Shown: positions 17,078 to 26,484, counted from the first letter of the stretch. The stretch is DNA of 64,000 bases from JAFGXT01 sp963677165 (GCA_963677165.2 CAXXSX010000001.1:930001-994000); one strand, 5' to 3'. Notes: a model not told the origin generated them from the letters alone. Numbers and translations: made by a program.

Positions 17078-19618
17078 ATGGTTTTGAACTGTATCAGAAA
17101 AACTGTGATAGCAGCTTGCTGCATGTTTGGGCTTGTGGTATTCTGCAGCGCTCAAAAAATTTCCACGAATGCGGATATCAGAGATAAACTTCTTGGAGAC
17201 AATGCATTTCGCGATGGTGAATATTCTCTGGCTGTTAAATGTTATAAACGTTATTTTGAAAAATTAGGACAGGATTCTCCTGCCTGGCTGGATGCTGCTG
17301 TTCTGCTGGGATCTGCCTATGTAATGGATAATCGTGTTAATGATGCTCGTAAACTTTACCAACAGATAATTTCCAAAGTCAGCAAGAAAGATGATATTCG
17401 AGTAAAGCTTCTTGATAGTGAAATACTTACTGCTGAAAAAAAATACAAGCAGGCTCAGACTGCGGTTGAAGAGATCATTCACGGTATGATTGCTGAAGGA
17501 GAAGATTACAGCCGTACTCTTGCCTTACTTGGACTGATTCTTTCCAAGCAGCAATTATGGGAATATGCTGCTGATATTTACGGAATGCTTGAGCACGCCG
17601 GGGCTGAAACGTCATGGGAATACAGAGGATTTTGTCTCAGAATTTATTCTTTGATTAAGGCGAAAAGATATAATGAAGCGACAACTTTATTTAAAGTGAA
17701 CAGTCGTCTTGTCAATACTCCGGGAAAGCATGATGCTCAGGTTTTGAATTTGCTGTTGCTGATAAAACAGCAGAATTACAAGGAATTTTCCAAGGCCTAC
17801 ACAAAACTGAAAATATCGTCGAAACCTAATATGTTTATGGTTGAAGTTCTAACAGCAGCAGTGAAACATTATACTGATACAGGACAGGAGAAAATTGCCG
17901 CCAAATATCTTTCTGATTCCTATAATTATGCCGTAACTTCTGCAGAGGGACAGAAAATATTACGTTCATTGATTGAGCTTTATTCCAGAATCGGAAAAAT
18001 AAACGCGGCGATTGAAACCTGCAAGCGTTATATCAAATTTTATTCTTCCGATATCGATATCTATTTCATGAAATTGAAACTGGCGGAATTACTGGTTCGT
18101 ATAAAAAAATATGACGAAGCTGTAGTGATCTACGAAGGAGTAATGAATAACGGCGCAATTCCTTTGCAAGAGCGAATCAATGCGGCTGAATCTGCCGGTA
18201 ATACCTTGGCCGAGATGAAGAAGTATGATCAGGCTGATAAGGTTTTTGCGTTTATTTTCGCGAAAGGAACTGACAAGGATACTCGTGCCAAAGGATTGAT
18301 TTTACGTGGAAAATTATACTTAAAACAGAAAAGTTATATCAAAGCACTGGATATCTTTAGAGATGCTGCTGAGATATCCGTCAAACTAAATCCCAATGCT
18401 CAGTACTGGATGATGCGTACTTATTATGACATGAATGATTACAAAACCGCTCTGAGTAGAATCGAACTTATAGCGGCTGATGATATTGGCAGTAATAAAT
18501 GGCTGGAACAGGAGGTTTTATATTATCGTGCTCTGGTGTATGCGAAAACCGGAAATATATCCGGTGCCTATGAAAATTTTATTGCCTGTTCTACCCGATT
18601 CCCGGAAGGAGTCCATGCGGAAGAAGCTTTGCTTTCTGCAGGAAATATTGCAGTTACTGAACGGCGCTTTGATGATGCTGCTCAAATATATGCTGATTTT
18701 ATCAAGCGATTTCCCCAAGCGAAAGAAGTTCCGGAAGTATATTATAAGCGAATTTATACACTCTTCTGTGCGGGCAGGAGTAATGATGCGTCGGATGGAG
18801 TTTATGTGCTTGCCGGAAAGTTTCCTGGCAGTCGTTATACGATTGCCGCGTTTTTCTGGTTAGTAGATTTTTATCGTGACCGGGGCGATATTAATAAAGC
18901 CATGGGCACATTGAAGGACATTTGTAAACGTTTCAAAGATGATAACGATACAGTTTCGCAAGCCATGACGGAACAGGCCTATATTATTTTCCAACAAGGA
19001 CATGATAAACCCGCAGAGGAGTTATTGAAACAAGTGCTCAAGGAATATCCGGCTACAGCGGGAATTTCCCGCACGTTTTATTTGCTGGGGGATATTAGTT
19101 CCGATGCGGGAAAATTTACCGAAGCGGTGGATTACTATAAAAACAGTTTAAAGACGAAACCCGATTATGAATTGGAAAATGCTTGTCTTGGACGTCTTGC
19201 CGACTGTTATTTTTCGCTTTACAGTATGCAGAAGGATCCCAAAATGCTTGATCTGGCAATCCAGGAATACAGTTTATTGTTGAAACGGAAAATCTCAGCT
19301 TTTACTATTCGTAATCAGACTCTTTACAAACTGGCAAAATGTTATGAGCGGAAACGTGAGATAAAAAAAGCACTTGAATTGTATAAGGAACTGATTTACG
19401 GTTATAAGGTTGATTCAGCCATGCGAGCTGCCGATGTCAAACCGGTATGGGTGTATAAAGCCGCTAAGTCGGCGGCTGATATTTATATGGCGGAGGGTAA
19501 CCGGAAGGCTGCCAGGTCTGCCATTCGTATTTATCGTTTGATGCAGGAATTAAAACTTGACTCCGGGCTGGAATATGACCGGATTATCGAAAGTATTAAA
19601 GAAAAATATAAACTATAA
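17078..19618 (+). CDS. Secreted tetratricopeptide-repeat protein of the ExbBD-type operon
   Basis: 846 residues from the ATG at 17078; AGGAG is only 2 nt away, so the TTG two codons on (17084) is an alternative. The N-terminus is a signal peptide (TVIAACCMFGLVVFCSAQ). The rest is helical tetratricopeptide repeats, for example DIYGMLEHAGAETSWEYRG, EEALLSAGNIAVTERRFDDA and FYLLGDISSDAGKFTEAVDY, resembling CpoB/YbgF-type and Tol-associated TPR proteins but much longer. It is probably periplasmic and assembles partners around the ExbB/ExbD pump encoded 33 bases downstream. No catalytic motif was seen. Confidence 0.8.
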   Translation: MVLNCIRKTVIAACCMFGLVVFCSAQKISTNADIRDKLLGDNAFRDGEYSLAVKCYKRYFEKLGQDSPAWLDAAVLLGSAYVMDNRVNDARKLYQQIISKVSKKDDIRVKLLDSEILTAEKKYKQAQTAVEEIIHGMIAEGEDYSRTLALLGLILSKQQLWEYAADIYGMLEHAGAETSWEYRGFCLRIYSLIKAKRYNEATTLFKVNSRLVNTPGKHDAQVLNLLLLIKQQNYKEFSKAYTKLKISSKPNMFMVEVLTAAVKHYTDTGQEKIAAKYLSDSYNYAVTSAEGQKILRSLIELYSRIGKINAAIETCKRYIKFYSSDIDIYFMKLKLAELLVRIKKYDEAVVIYEGVMNNGAIPLQERINAAESAGNTLAEMKKYDQADKVFAFIFAKGTDKDTRAKGLILRGKLYLKQKSYIKALDIFRDAAEISVKLNPNAQYWMMRTYYDMNDYKTALSRIELIAADDIGSNKWLEQEVLYYRALVYAKTGNISGAYENFIACSTRFPEGVHAEEALLSAGNIAVTERRFDDAAQIYADFIKRFPQAKEVPEVYYKRIYTLFCAGRSNDASDGVYVLAGKFPGSRYTIAAFFWLVDFYRDRGDINKAMGTLKDICKRFKDDNDTVSQAMTEQAYIIFQQGHDKPAEELLKQVLKEYPATAGISRTFYLLGDISSDAGKFTEAVDYYKNSLKTKPDYELENACLGRLADCYFSLYSMQKDPKMLDLAIQEYSLLLKRKISAFTIRNQTLYKLAKCYERKREIKKALELYKELIYGYKVDSAMRAADVKPVWVYKAAKSAADIYMAEGNRKAARSAIRIYRLMQELKLDSGLEYDRIIESIKEKYKL

Positions 19619-19651
19619 CTGGATAGTCCCGGATTAAGGAGAATATAAATT

Positions 19652-20302
19652 ATGTTGTTCTGGCAAATTATGAAGGACGGCGGAGAGGTCATGTGGGTGA
19701 TCCTTTTTTGCAGTCTGATAGCAACTTTTATTTTTATAGAAAGATGGTTCCATTATCATCGAGAACAGATCAATGTCGGGGAACTCATCAAAGGACTAAT
19801 TAACGTTTTAAAGCGGGACGGTTTTATCGAAGCGATCAGTCTTTGTGATAATACCCCTGGTCCGGTCGCAAGAATACTGATGGCTGCTATTCAAGCATAT
19901 CAGAATGGCGAAGATGATGTGCGTCAGGCAATTGAGGACGCAGCGCTGACCGAAGTCCCTAAACTTGAGCGGCGGCTTAACATCCTGGGGACAATAGGTT
20001 ATATTGCTCCGTTGCTGGGATTGCTTGGAACTGTGCTGGGTATGATGCGTGCGTTCGGTACAATTAACTCTCAGAAGACGGCTCTGTTGTCTGCTGTCGA
20101 TATTTCAGGTGATATTCGGATGGCTCTGATTACCACAGCAGCCGGACTTTGTGTTGCCATTCCATGTTATGTGGCTCATAACTATTTGGTTGCCAGGGTT
20201 GAAACAATGGCGCTTGATATGGAAAAAGCGTCATCTGAAATGATTTATTACCTGAAGCATCGTGGACGCAACACTGACGAGAATGGAGATAACGATCAAT
20301 GA
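19652..20302 (+). CDS. exbB: MotA/TolQ/ExbB family proton channel
   Basis: 216 residues. Three transmembrane helices: near 13-33 (VMWVILFCSLIATFIFIERW), near 112-135 (IGYIAPLLGLLGTVLGMMRAF) and near 150-175 (ITTAAGLCVAIPCYVAHNYL), with the family's conserved GLLGTVLGM and the final TAAGL.AIP. Forms the inner-membrane proton channel with ExbD/TolR. AGGAG precedes the start and the stop overlaps the next gene's ATG by 4 bases. Whether it serves a Tol, Ton or other pathway cannot be fixed from this gene. Confidence 0.92.
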   Translation: MLFWQIMKDGGEVMWVILFCSLIATFIFIERWFHYHREQINVGELIKGLINVLKRDGFIEAISLCDNTPGPVARILMAAIQAYQNGEDDVRQAIEDAALTEVPKLERRLNILGTIGYIAPLLGLLGTVLGMMRAFGTINSQKTALLSAVDISGDIRMALITTAAGLCVAIPCYVAHNYLVARVETMALDMEKASSEMIYYLKHRGRNTDENGDNDQ

Positions 20303-20751
20303 ATCGCAAAAGCTCGGTAAATATTCGCCCGAAGCTGACCATCTTTCACGGACGTCCTGATTTGACTCCACTGATAGATGTGATGTTTCTGGTGCTTATT
20401 TTTGTAATGCTGAGCAGTTCGTTTGTTAAAATTTCCGGAATCACGGTGGATTTGCCGGAGGTTGAAACGAATCGTTCGCAAAGCGTTGAACGTTATGTTG
20501 TTTCAATTGATCGTCACTGCAATATTTATTTCCGTGGACATGCTATTGACTGGAAAGGTTTGAAAGAAAATCTGGTCGATGTCAGTTCCGCTACTGATCA
20601 TGCCATGATTATTTTAAGGTCAGATGCCAGTGCTCCTTTTGGAATTGTTGCCAAAGTTATGGCTTTGGCGGAAGAGGCAGGACTCAGTGTTTTTGTAGCC
20701 ACAGTTGCCCCTGCTGAGAAAAAGATTGAAAATTATGTTGACGAGAAATAG
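20299..20751 (+). CDS. exbD: ExbD/TolR family protein
   Basis: 150 residues. One transmembrane helix near 27-45 with the proton-carrying Asp in LTPLIDVMFLVLIFVML, then a periplasmic domain (ILRSDASAPFGIVAKVMALAEEAGL) of the ExbD/TolR fold. Partner of the ExbB homologue upstream; the two overlap by ATGA. The 3' end overlaps the next gene by 17 bases. Confidence 0.92.
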   Translation: MNRKSSVNIRPKLTIFHGRPDLTPLIDVMFLVLIFVMLSSSFVKISGITVDLPEVETNRSQSVERYVVSIDRHCNIYFRGHAIDWKGLKENLVDVSSATDHAMIILRSDASAPFGIVAKVMALAEEAGLSVFVATVAPAEKKIENYVDEK

Positions 20752-21526
20752 AAAATACAGCATCATTATTTGCCTGGAAGCATTTATTATTGCAGTCGTC
20801 CTGCATTTGCTTCTGCTGTTCTTATTTTCTCCGCCGAAGACAGAGACCATGGGACATAACCAGATGTATCAGCGAATTTCCATGCTTTCCCTGAAAAAGG
20901 ATTCTGATTTTATCAACAGTATTAACAACTGGATGGATTTTGCTGATCCGTCACTTATTTCCAAACCATCCGAAGATTTTGGTTATGGGGTTATTACCCG
21001 TCATCGCGGTTTTCGTTCTCCTCAAATTTCTGATACAGTTAAACCTGCTGGAGAGGTTCTTGAATTTATTGTAAATTCTAAACATTATGATTTATCCTCC
21101 ATCAATAGTTCGAAGGATAGTAAGCAGATTCTCCCTGATTATCTGGTACCTCAGATTAAAGAGACACAGTCATCTGTTTTGCGGTATCCCCGCATTATAA
21201 CAGCAGATGGACAGGTTATTCCGGATGTTTTTGTCGACAGAAAGGAGATTGCCGGGGAATTGGCAAAGTCATCTCCCTCCGGTAATACTGTGATAGCGTT
21301 CAAGCCCGGTCGAATTAAAGGTTTTCTCCCCCGGTTCAGGATTGTCCAAAGCTGCGGTGTCAAACAACTGGATAATATTGCTGTTAGGAAAATGGTTGGT
21401 TCTGAAGTTCTTGCGGCTCTTTTGAAGGAAAATAATTTTGCTTCTGTGTCCATTAGCTGGACTGAAGCTTCGTCTACTGTAAATAATTCCGATGCGCCGG
21501 TAACGGCAGGAGGAAAACAGCAATGA
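20735..21526 (+). CDS. Membrane-anchored protein in the TonB/TolA position, unrecognised
   Basis: 263 residues from the ATG at 20735, which lies inside the exbD end; no strong ribosome site is seen, consistent with coupling. The N-terminal helix (SIIICLEAFIIAVVLHLLLLFLF) anchors it, with the bulk in the periplasm. The gene sits where TonB or TolA is usually encoded, but the familiar Pro-Glu/Pro-Lys spacer and a typical TonB C-terminal fold are not evident. The C-terminal stretch DNIAVRKMVGSEVLAALLKE could be a compact domain. It is probably the energy-transducing partner of ExbBD; this is inferred from order only. Confidence 0.6.
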   Translation: MLTRNRKYSIIICLEAFIIAVVLHLLLLFLFSPPKTETMGHNQMYQRISMLSLKKDSDFINSINNWMDFADPSLISKPSEDFGYGVITRHRGFRSPQISDTVKPAGEVLEFIVNSKHYDLSSINSSKDSKQILPDYLVPQIKETQSSVLRYPRIITADGQVIPDVFVDRKEIAGELAKSSPSGNTVIAFKPGRIKGFLPRFRIVQSCGVKQLDNIAVRKMVGSEVLAALLKENNFASVSISWTEASSTVNNSDAPVTAGGKQQ

Positions 21527-21765
21527 TTCCAATAACAGTAGATAAAGCGTTTATTGTTTACCTGATGATTTGGCTCATTACCATAGCGATTTTATGGGCG
21601 CGAAAGGTTTGGCGCGATAAAGCGTTAGACTGGAATCTGAACAAGAGTCGCCTGTTTAGATGTGATAAATGCCATTATGCGTTTATGAACAAAGAAAACA
21701 ATACTATAACCCGTTGCCCTCGCTGCAACAGTATTTGTGTATTTCGCAAACGTCGACGCTTTTAA
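21523..21765 (+). CDS. Small membrane protein with zinc ribbon
   Basis: 80 residues. One transmembrane helix (AFIVYLMIWLITIAILWA) then a four-Cys zinc ribbon, CDKCHYAF and CPRCNSIC, and a very basic end. It overlaps the previous gene by ATGA and closes the TPR-ExbB-ExbD operon. The ribbon is on the cytoplasmic or periplasmic face depending on topology; the Lys/Arg after the helix favours the cytoplasm. No known family was recognised. Confidence 0.7.
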   Translation: MIPITVDKAFIVYLMIWLITIAILWARKVWRDKALDWNLNKSRLFRCDKCHYAFMNKENNTITRCPRCNSICVFRKRRRF

Positions 21766-21766
21766 C

Positions 21767-21793
21767 TCGGGAAGGGCCGAAGCCCATTCCCGA
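21767..21793. terminator. Stem-loop between convergent genes
   Basis: Arms tcgggaa/ttcccga with an inner ggc/gcc pairing around cgaa, between convergent stops at 21765 and 21800. There is no long T run on either strand, so termination is likely but not certain. Confidence 0.45.
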
Positions 21794-21799
21794 AGAAGA

Positions 21800-23959
21800 T
21801 TATTTCACAGTAAACGGCAGAGTAAACTGAATGTCGCGTGATGATTTTCCGATCAATAGTTCGAAGTCACCAGGTTCAACGACGCGTTTGTCGAAAGCAT
21901 TTACCATGGAGCATTCACTTACCGGCAGTTCCACTTCCGCATTTACGGTTTTTCCCGCTGGAATTTCAAGGCGTATGAATTCCTTGAGTTCTTTGTCGAC
22001 CCATGTTGCTGAAGTTACCAGGTCACGGATATAAATCTGGGCGATTTCAACTCCGTCTTTGCTGCCGGTATTGGTAACCTCAAACTTCACTTTTATTTTA
22101 TCGTCTGCGGTATATTCTTTACTGTCAATCGAGGCGTTTTTGTATTCAAAAGTAGTGTATGATAACCCTTCTCCAAACGCGAACATCGGATCCTGTGTCA
22201 TATCGGCATATTTGTCGCCGTGCTGACCGCGTACCTGGGCATAATAAATAGGCTGTTGTCCCACGTGATACGGCATTGAAACGGTTAGTCGTCCACAGGG
22301 ATTGACGTCTCCGAACAGTATTTCAGCCAGTGCCTGCCCCCCCAGCATTCCAGGACTAAATTGCTGAATGATCGCATCCGCTTCCTGTCCGGCTTTGGGC
22401 AGAATATGTGGTTTACTGTTGACCATTACCAGGATCATTGGAGTGCCTGTTGCTTTTATCTTCTGAATCAGTTCGATCTGGTCGCCCTGGAGCTCAAGGG
22501 TTGCTGTACTTTTGAATTCTCCCCAGTAGCATTGCCGGTCACCGACCACAACAACAGCGATATCAGCATCTTTTGCCGCAGTGATTGCCGCTTCCATATC
22601 TGCTGGATCATCTTCGTTTTCGGCAATACAGCCGCGTTCGTAGATCACTTCTCCGTTGAAACGTGTTTTGATTCCGTCCAAGGCTGTAATTATTGTTTCC
22701 CTCGGATGTAGCTTGCCTCGGTTAGCCTGACCGGTACCGAGGCTCCAGTCGCCAAGCTGAGCGATAAGATGGTCCGCATTCGGGCCGATGACCGCAATTT
22801 TCTTTACGGTTTTTTCATCCAGTGGCAGGAGTCCGTCATTTTTGAGAAGTACGGCTGATTGTCTGGCCGCTTCAAGGGCGGCTTCGCGATGAGCGGCACA
22901 GCCGACTGTTGGAGTATTTGAGCTGTCCGGATAACGGTCATCCTCAAACAAACCAAGTTTAAATTTAATACTCAGAATGCGTTTTACTGATTCATCAACC
23001 AATTTTTCGTCAAGCAGTCCTTCTTTTACAGCATCAATACATCCCTGATAAAAATTCGGAGTGGACATCATCAAATCATTACCGCAGGATACTGCCAGAG
23101 CTGCAGCTGTCTTGTAGTCTGGACATATCTTCTGGTTCTCAACCATTGAACCGACATTGTTCCAGTCGGTTACCAGAAAGCCGTCAAACCCCCATTCTTC
23201 CTTCAGAATCTCGCGCAACAGACGACGGTTGGCGGTTGACGGCAGACCTTCCATAGACTGGTATCCGGTCATAAATGAGCCGACGCCGGCTTCAACCGCT
23301 TTTTTGAACGGCGGTAGAAAGTATGATTTCAGTTTACGGAACGATGTATCTGCTTCAGATGCATCGCGTCCGCCCTGGGTTTCAGAATAACCGGCATAGT
23401 GTTTGGCACAAGCGAGAACTTTGTCGGGATTGGACATGTCATCGCCCTGATATCCTTTGATCATGGCCGAAGCGAATCGGCCAATAAGGATTGGATCTTC
23501 GCCGAAGGTTTCTCCCACTCTTCCCCAGCGCAGATCACGAGTAATGCACAGTACCGGTGAAAATGTCCATGCGACACCGGTGTTTCTCATTTCCCGGGCG
23601 GTTACCGAAGCCATTTCTGCCATAAGGTCTTCATTCCATGAGCATGAAATAGTCAACTGAGTGGGGAATATTGTTGCTCCGCTCCAGAAGGAATGTCCGT
23701 GGATGGCATCGACTCCCAGCAGCAGCGGAATTCCAAGTCGGCTGTTACGGGCAAGTTCTACGGCTTTCGCGGCATCATCTCCAAGTATTTGAAGAAATGA
23801 GCCGGGATGTTTCTCTTTAAAGTTTTTCTCAATTTCAACGCGACCGTCAAGTTGGGTAAGCTGTCCGACTTTTTCTTCAAGCGTCATTCTTGAGAGCAGA
23901 TCGTCAACGCGTTCTTCTACTGGTTTTGCCGGGTCTTTGTAAAGGATATCTTGAGTCAT
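21800..23959 (-). CDS. bglX: GH3 beta-glucosidase
   Basis: 719 residues, no signal peptide, so cytoplasmic, unlike the periplasmic E. coli BglX. GH3 N-terminal barrel with DAIHGHSFWSGATIFP and KHYAGY; nucleophile Asp in GFLVTDWNNVGSM near 265. The second alpha/beta domain includes IAVIGPNADHL and VVVVGDRQCYWGEF, where the acid/base Glu is expected, and a C-terminal FnIII-like domain has AFGEGLSYTTFEY. It releases glucose or similar sugars from beta-glycosides. Its ATG overlaps the LacI stop by ATGA, with GGAG 6 nt upstream. The gene symbol reflects family similarity only. Confidence 0.92.
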   Translation of the reverse strand: MTQDILYKDPAKPVEERVDDLLSRMTLEEKVGQLTQLDGRVEIEKNFKEKHPGSFLQILGDDAAKAVELARNSRLGIPLLLGVDAIHGHSFWSGATIFPTQLTISCSWNEDLMAEMASVTAREMRNTGVAWTFSPVLCITRDLRWGRVGETFGEDPILIGRFASAMIKGYQGDDMSNPDKVLACAKHYAGYSETQGGRDASEADTSFRKLKSYFLPPFKKAVEAGVGSFMTGYQSMEGLPSTANRRLLREILKEEWGFDGFLVTDWNNVGSMVENQKICPDYKTAAALAVSCGNDLMMSTPNFYQGCIDAVKEGLLDEKLVDESVKRILSIKFKLGLFEDDRYPDSSNTPTVGCAAHREAALEAARQSAVLLKNDGLLPLDEKTVKKIAVIGPNADHLIAQLGDWSLGTGQANRGKLHPRETIITALDGIKTRFNGEVIYERGCIAENEDDPADMEAAITAAKDADIAVVVVGDRQCYWGEFKSTATLELQGDQIELIQKIKATGTPMILVMVNSKPHILPKAGQEADAIIQQFSPGMLGGQALAEILFGDVNPCGRLTVSMPYHVGQQPIYYAQVRGQHGDKYADMTQDPMFAFGEGLSYTTFEYKNASIDSKEYTADDKIKVKFEVTNTGSKDGVEIAQIYIRDLVTSATWVDKELKEFIRLEIPAGKTVNAEVELPVSECSMVNAFDKRVVEPGDFELLIGKSSRDIQFTLPFTVK

Positions 23960-24948
23960 AATATCTCCGTTGTGGTTAGGGTCAATGGAATAATTTTATG
24001 TACAGGGCCGGAGTCTGGATTGTCTATCATTGAGAATAGAATATCTGCCGCCTGCCGACCGATTTCTTCAAAAGGCATATTTAGAGTTGGAATTTTCAGT
24101 AGTTCAGAAGCCGCTTCTCCGTCGCAGCCGCTGACTGTTACCGCATCCGTGTAGCCGGAGAGTTCAAGGGCGGCAATTGCTCCTGAAGCGGTCGAGTCAT
24201 TATAGCAGACAAAAGCATCCGGAACTGAATTATTATTCAGAAATTCAGAAACGGCTTTATGGCTTTCTGTTCTGGATTTTCCCGCATTAATGCAGGAGCC
24301 GTGGCATTCCGGGTTGTTTTTCAGAAAGTTGTCAAAAGCTTTTCTGCGTTCCCCGGCATCAAAATCATTTGATGGACCGGCTATGTGTACATAATGCCGG
24401 AGCCCCTTGTTGTACATCCGATCCAGTATTTGTTTGAAACCGTCTGCGTTGTCAACTGTTATTGAAGAAGCTTTTTCCCAGCCGTTTGTTGGGGCAGGGC
24501 GGGAAGAGCATATTACTACCGGTAGTTTGCTGTCCAGTCGGGTCCGGGACAGTGAGTCGGGAGGCGCGATGAGTATTATGCCATCCACTAGTTGTTGATT
24601 GAGAACTCCATCCCAGAGCTTGGTAAAAGCCGCTTCATTTCGACCGAAACTGCATAGCAAGTGATTATTTCTGTCTTCGGCCTCAATATCAATACCACGT
24701 ATGACTCCGGCAAAATATCCGTCGCTGATGCCGCCGGATATTACCGCGATCATATTTTTGCGGCCGTGACTGAGGCTTCTCGCCGCAATACTTGGAACAA
24801 AGTTATGTTGTCGAATAATTGCTTTTACCCGTTCATAGACTTTGGGTGATACTTTTTGTCCGCCGTTCAGTACACGGCTGACTGTACTTTTTGACGTTCC
24901 TGCCAGTTCTGCGATCTGGTACAATGTCAGTTTTTCTTTTGGTGCCAT
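23956..24948 (-). CDS. LacI-family regulator of the GH3 gene
   Basis: 330 residues from the ATG at 24948; upstream in-frame codons would put the operator inside the gene. HTH LTLYQIAELAGTSKSTVSRVLN, then a sugar-binding sensor (MIAVISGGISDGYFAGVIRG, DAFVCYNDSTASGAIAALEL). It is co-transcribed and translationally coupled with the GH3 beta-glucosidase. A perfect 18-bp palindrome lies just after its -10 element, so autorepression relieved by a glucoside is likely. Confidence 0.92.
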   Translation of the reverse strand: MAPKEKLTLYQIAELAGTSKSTVSRVLNGGQKVSPKVYERVKAIIRQHNFVPSIAARSLSHGRKNMIAVISGGISDGYFAGVIRGIDIEAEDRNNHLLCSFGRNEAAFTKLWDGVLNQQLVDGIILIAPPDSLSRTRLDSKLPVVICSSRPAPTNGWEKASSITVDNADGFKQILDRMYNKGLRHYVHIAGPSNDFDAGERRKAFDNFLKNNPECHGSCINAGKSRTESHKAVSEFLNNNSVPDAFVCYNDSTASGAIAALELSGYTDAVTVSGCDGEAASELLKIPTLNMPFEEIGRQAADILFSMIDNPDSGPVHKIIPLTLTTTEIL

Positions 24949-24970
24949 TTCTGCTCTTGATTTGTTTGCG

Positions 24971-24988
24971 ATTGGGACCGGTCCCAAT
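24971..24988. promoter_or_regulatory. LacI-type operator, perfect 18-bp palindrome
   Basis: attgggaccggtcccaat is its own reverse complement with a central CG, the classic form of LacI-family operators. It begins one base beyond the -10 element and covers the expected transcription start of the LacI-GH3 operon. Confidence 0.85.
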
Positions 24989-25017
24989 ATTATACCTTTA
25001 ATTAATAACAATGTCAA
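24989..25017 (-). promoter_or_regulatory. Consensus sigma-70 promoter of LacI-GH3
   Basis: On the minus strand TTGACA (25012-25017), 17-bp spacer, TATAAT (24989-24994): a perfect consensus promoter, with the operator directly downstream. Confidence 0.85.
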
Positions 25018-25274
25018 TTTTATTTAAAAAGAGACTGGGAGATTTACGATAAAATTTCATTAAACAGTAACAGATATACGCCTTGAAAAACAAGTGTTTA
25101 CTGCTAAATTACAATATCGGGTCGATGTTGTAACGACCTGGTGTTTTGAATTTACACATGCGGACGACAAGCAGATTTCGGTCTTTTGCTGAGACCTCTG
25201 TCCAGTTGTGAAGGCACCGTGTTTCAGTAAATTCAGTGCTAATTTTAACAATTTATCAGAGAGGGTCCCTAATA

Positions 25275-26381
25275 ATGCCTGCAATTGACATGTATCTGGA
25301 ATTTATGCTTGAGCATGGAGCATCTGACTTGCACTTGAGCAGTGATAATCCGGCGTATTACCGTATTGACGGTGTAATGATCCGAACAGAGAGTGAACCT
25401 TTGACCAGTGAAGAAATTCATGCCCTGGTCAATGAGATCATGCCTGAAAATAAGCGTGCTGATTTTGAAGCGACGTTTGATACCGACTTTGCACATGAAA
25501 TTCCGGGGAAAGCCCGTTTCAGGGTAAACGTATTCATGGATTTGTATGGGGTGGGGACCGTCATACGTCAGATTCCAGCGGATATTCTTACTTTCGAACA
25601 GCTCGGATTGCCTTCTGTTATCAAAGAATTTTGTCATTTGTCAAAAGGTCTTGTGCTTGTGACCGGGCCTACCGGTAGTGGTAAATCTACCTCACTGGCG
25701 GCTATGGTTGACTATATTAACAAGATGCGTCACGAGCACATTATCACGATTGAAGACCCGATAGAATTTGTGCATAAGAACCAAAATTGCCTAGTGAACC
25801 ACCGTGAAATATCACGTCATACGATGGGATTTAAGCCAGCCCTGCGTGCCGCACTTCGTGAAGACCCTGATATCGTACTGGTAGGGGAAATGCGTGACTT
25901 GGAAACGGTGGAAATCGCGATTGAAACCGCTGAAACCGGGCACTTGGTGTTTGGTACCCTTCATACGACTACAGCACCAAGTACAGTGAGTCGTGTTATC
26001 GACCAGTTCCCGGCTGACCGTCAGGCTCAGATCCGTATTATGCTTTCCGAATCTCTTAAGGGGGTAGTATCCCAGACCCTGCTGAAACGGAAAGGTCGTG
26101 GACGTATTGCTGCGCTTGAAATCCTGGTGGTTAACTCCGCTGTGTCCAACCTGATCCGTGAGAACAAGATTCACCAGATTCCGTCGATTATGCAGACCGG
26201 ACAGAACCTCGGTATGCAGGTACTCAATGCCGACTTGATGCGTATTCTTGAAGAAGACATCGTAACACCAGAAGAAGCATATGTAAAATCAATTGATAAA
26301 GCTGACCTCAGACAGCGTTATGAACTTGCTGAAATTGAGTGTGAACTGCTCAAGGATGATGAGGACGGAATGGAAGACTAA
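25275..26381 (+). CDS. pilT: PilT family twitching-motility ATPase
   Basis: 368 residues from the ATG at 25275 (GAGGG about 9 nt upstream). Hexameric ATPase that drives pilus retraction. N-terminal PAS-like domain with GASDLHLSSDNPAYYRIDG; Walker A GPTGSGKST near 131; HEHIITIEDPIEFVH; Walker B DPDIVLVGEMRDLETVEIA; His box HLVFGTLHTTTAPSTV. The C-terminal part after 345 is acidic. It stands alone: no pilB, pilC, pilM or pilD is in the window, yet five pilin-like genes are. A terminator follows at 26408. Confidence 0.95.
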   Translation: MPAIDMYLEFMLEHGASDLHLSSDNPAYYRIDGVMIRTESEPLTSEEIHALVNEIMPENKRADFEATFDTDFAHEIPGKARFRVNVFMDLYGVGTVIRQIPADILTFEQLGLPSVIKEFCHLSKGLVLVTGPTGSGKSTSLAAMVDYINKMRHEHIITIEDPIEFVHKNQNCLVNHREISRHTMGFKPALRAALREDPDIVLVGEMRDLETVEIAIETAETGHLVFGTLHTTTAPSTVSRVIDQFPADRQAQIRIMLSESLKGVVSQTLLKRKGRGRIAALEILVVNSAVSNLIRENKIHQIPSIMQTGQNLGMQVLNADLMRILEEDIVTPEEAYVKSIDKADLRQRYELAEIECELLKDDEDGMED

Positions 26382-26407
26382 AATTTCCATCTATTTATTA
26401 CTATTTC

Positions 26408-26436
26408 AGCCGGACTTAAAACCTCCGGCTTTTTTA
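26408..26436 (+). terminator. Terminator after pilT
   Basis: agccgga (26408-26414) pairs with tccggct (26424-26430) around a 9-nt loop, followed by six T. Confidence 0.9.
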
Positions 26437-26452
26437 TGCACTTGAGTGTTTA

Positions 26453-26484
26453 TGACTGAAATATTCTCTTATTCTGACTGAAAT
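26453..26484 (+). promoter_or_regulatory. Direct repeat upstream of the GntR/LacI hybrid regulator
   Basis: tgactgaaat occurs at 26453-26462 and 26475-26484, 22 bp apart (about two helical turns), about 32-63 bp before the -35 element of the regulator gene. Candidate binding site; unproven. Confidence 0.35.

Noticed and set aside
25018..25274. Possible small RNA or riboswitch upstream of pilT
   Set aside because: Only short weak stems (gggtcg/cgacct) were found and no known riboswitch motif.
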